13,525 nucleotides of DNA from Anaerolineae bacterium. Its GTDB lineage: Bacteria > Chloroflexota > Anaerolineae > E26-bin7. The DNA lies in assembly GCA_029933115.1 (NCBI GenBank), contig JAOZOT010000056.1, positions 1-13,525 on the forward strand, written 5' to 3'. The translations under genes and the position numbers were made by a program. Below the pieces are notes generated by a model. The model was not told where the DNA came from, ran no database searches, and worked only from the letters and a program-made list of their open reading frames with translations. Of the stretch, positions 13,069-13,525 are shown in pieces. Each line of letters starts with the position of its first letter. Positions within the stretch are counted from its first letter, which is position 1.

Positions 13069-13100
13069 GTATCCCCCGTCACACCCACATCAGTCATGGC

Positions 13101-13430
13101 TCAGATAGACGACCACAATTGTTGGACTGCCGCTCGCACCTTTGCCCAATCATCGGCCGATAGCGTACCTATCCTCCGCTCAACCAGTCTCTTCTCCAGA
13201 GTTGCCAGCTTATGCAGTCGAACAAAGGACGGTAAGAGCAAGCCTGCCTGTTTCCAGTCGCTCAATTCAACGTCGAAAGCACTCTGAACTACCTGGCTGG
13301 TCACACGGGCGACCACGACATCGGCATCTCCGGTATCCAACAACACTAACGCTGGTCGCCGTTTCGCCTCTTGCGCACCGGCAAAGGGAAATGATAGCAG
13401 AATAACCTCCCCCGGTTGATAGATCTCCAT
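13101..13430 (-). CDS. MazF/PemK-family toxin (mRNA interferase type)
   Basis: 109 residues from ATG 13430. The fold signature of PemK/MazF is visible: PGEVILLSFPFAGAQEAKRR then PALVLLD (the G-x-x-x-x-x-F and RRP-[AG]-[LV]-V-L motifs), a middle strand VVVARVTSQ, and RLHKLATLEKRLVERRIGTL. Such toxins cleave single-stranded RNA at short sequences and are neutralised by a DNA-binding antitoxin encoded just upstream. The upstream gene ends 3 nt before this start, as expected for an antitoxin-toxin operon. Confidence 0.9.
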   Translation of the reverse strand: MEIYQPGEVILLSFPFAGAQEAKRRPALVLLDTGDADVVVARVTSQVVQSAFDVELSDWKQAGLLLPSFVRLHKLATLEKRLVERRIGTLSADDWAKVRAAVQQLWSSI

Positions 13431-13433
13431 CGG

Positions 13434-13525
13434 TCAACTCAGCCTATCGTATACGGCATCGGCGTCATCATATCCAGCCAGAAATTGCTCAGCCGTCAGA
13501 CGCGACCAGGCTTGCTTTTCGTAAA
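13434..13525 (-). CDS. Antitoxin for the MazF/PemK-type toxin, C-terminal part only
   Basis: Only the last 29 codons lie in the window; the 5' part is beyond base 13525. The tail reads YEKQAWSRLTAEQFLAGYDD then ADAVYDRLS and TGA. Its acidic, tryptophan-containing end resembles the toxin-binding tails of MazF-partner antitoxins, and its stop is 3 nt upstream of the toxin gene. The DNA-binding half cannot be seen, so the antitoxin family is unknown. Confidence 0.65.
   Translation of the reverse strand, partial: YEKQAWSRLTAEQFLAGYDDADAVYDRLS

Overview
The window is a piece of bacterial chromosome in which every supportable gene reads on the minus strand, so transcription runs from base 13525 towards base 1. 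The metabolic genes look GC-rich by eye, while many small genes between them look less so. The mix suggests a Chloroflexota-type genome (Anaerolineae or a relative): split B12 mutase subunits, DUF2283, DUF2442 and DUF5678 proteins, a retropepsin-like protease, and a VapB-like antitoxin with an IWRDRFPADFDLDAAL-type tail. That assignment is inference from gene content only.

Layout in transcription order. (1) 13525-12301 holds toxin-antitoxin material: the tail of an antitoxin, a MazF/PemK-type toxin, a remnant of a nucleotidyltransferase, and a VapB/VapC (PIN) pair. (2) 12164-11082 holds a membrane-anchored trypsin-like protease and a DUF2442 protein. (3) 10975-8645 encodes a large molybdenum hydroxylase subunit of the xanthine dehydrogenase/4-hydroxybenzoyl-CoA reductase superfamily. 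(4) 8688-6813 is a mosaic of small genes: an unrecognised 95-residue protein, a DUF2283 fragment, a DUF5678/retropepsin pair, an AF2212-like antitoxin and a short helical protein. Embedded in it are three decayed copies of the last ~50 bp of the hydroxylase domain and a near-perfect palindrome. (5) 6802-1898 carries the acyl-CoA genes: a VOC epimerase-like protein, a thiolase, the B12-binding mutase subunit and the catalytic mutase subunit. The two mutase subunits are separated by a nucleotidyltransferase plus a small helical protein. (6) 1879-1 holds a BECR-like RNase candidate, a DUF2283 protein and a truncated M24 (Xaa-Pro) peptidase.

Mutase, epimerase and thiolase together suggest coenzyme-B12 carbon-skeleton rearrangement of an acyl-CoA followed by thiolytic cleavage. 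The mutase active-site segments, one epimerase metal ligand, the thiolase NEAFA-type motif and the hydroxylase catalytic-Glu motif all differ from the textbook forms, so the substrate may not be methylmalonyl-CoA. The most unusual feature is structural. Small toxin-antitoxin-like or accessory genes, all in the same orientation and often overlapping by a few bases, sit between nearly every pair of metabolic genes. At the 3' end of the hydroxylase gene, repeated gene-end copies separate successive small genes, which looks like repeated cassette insertion or amplification at one site.
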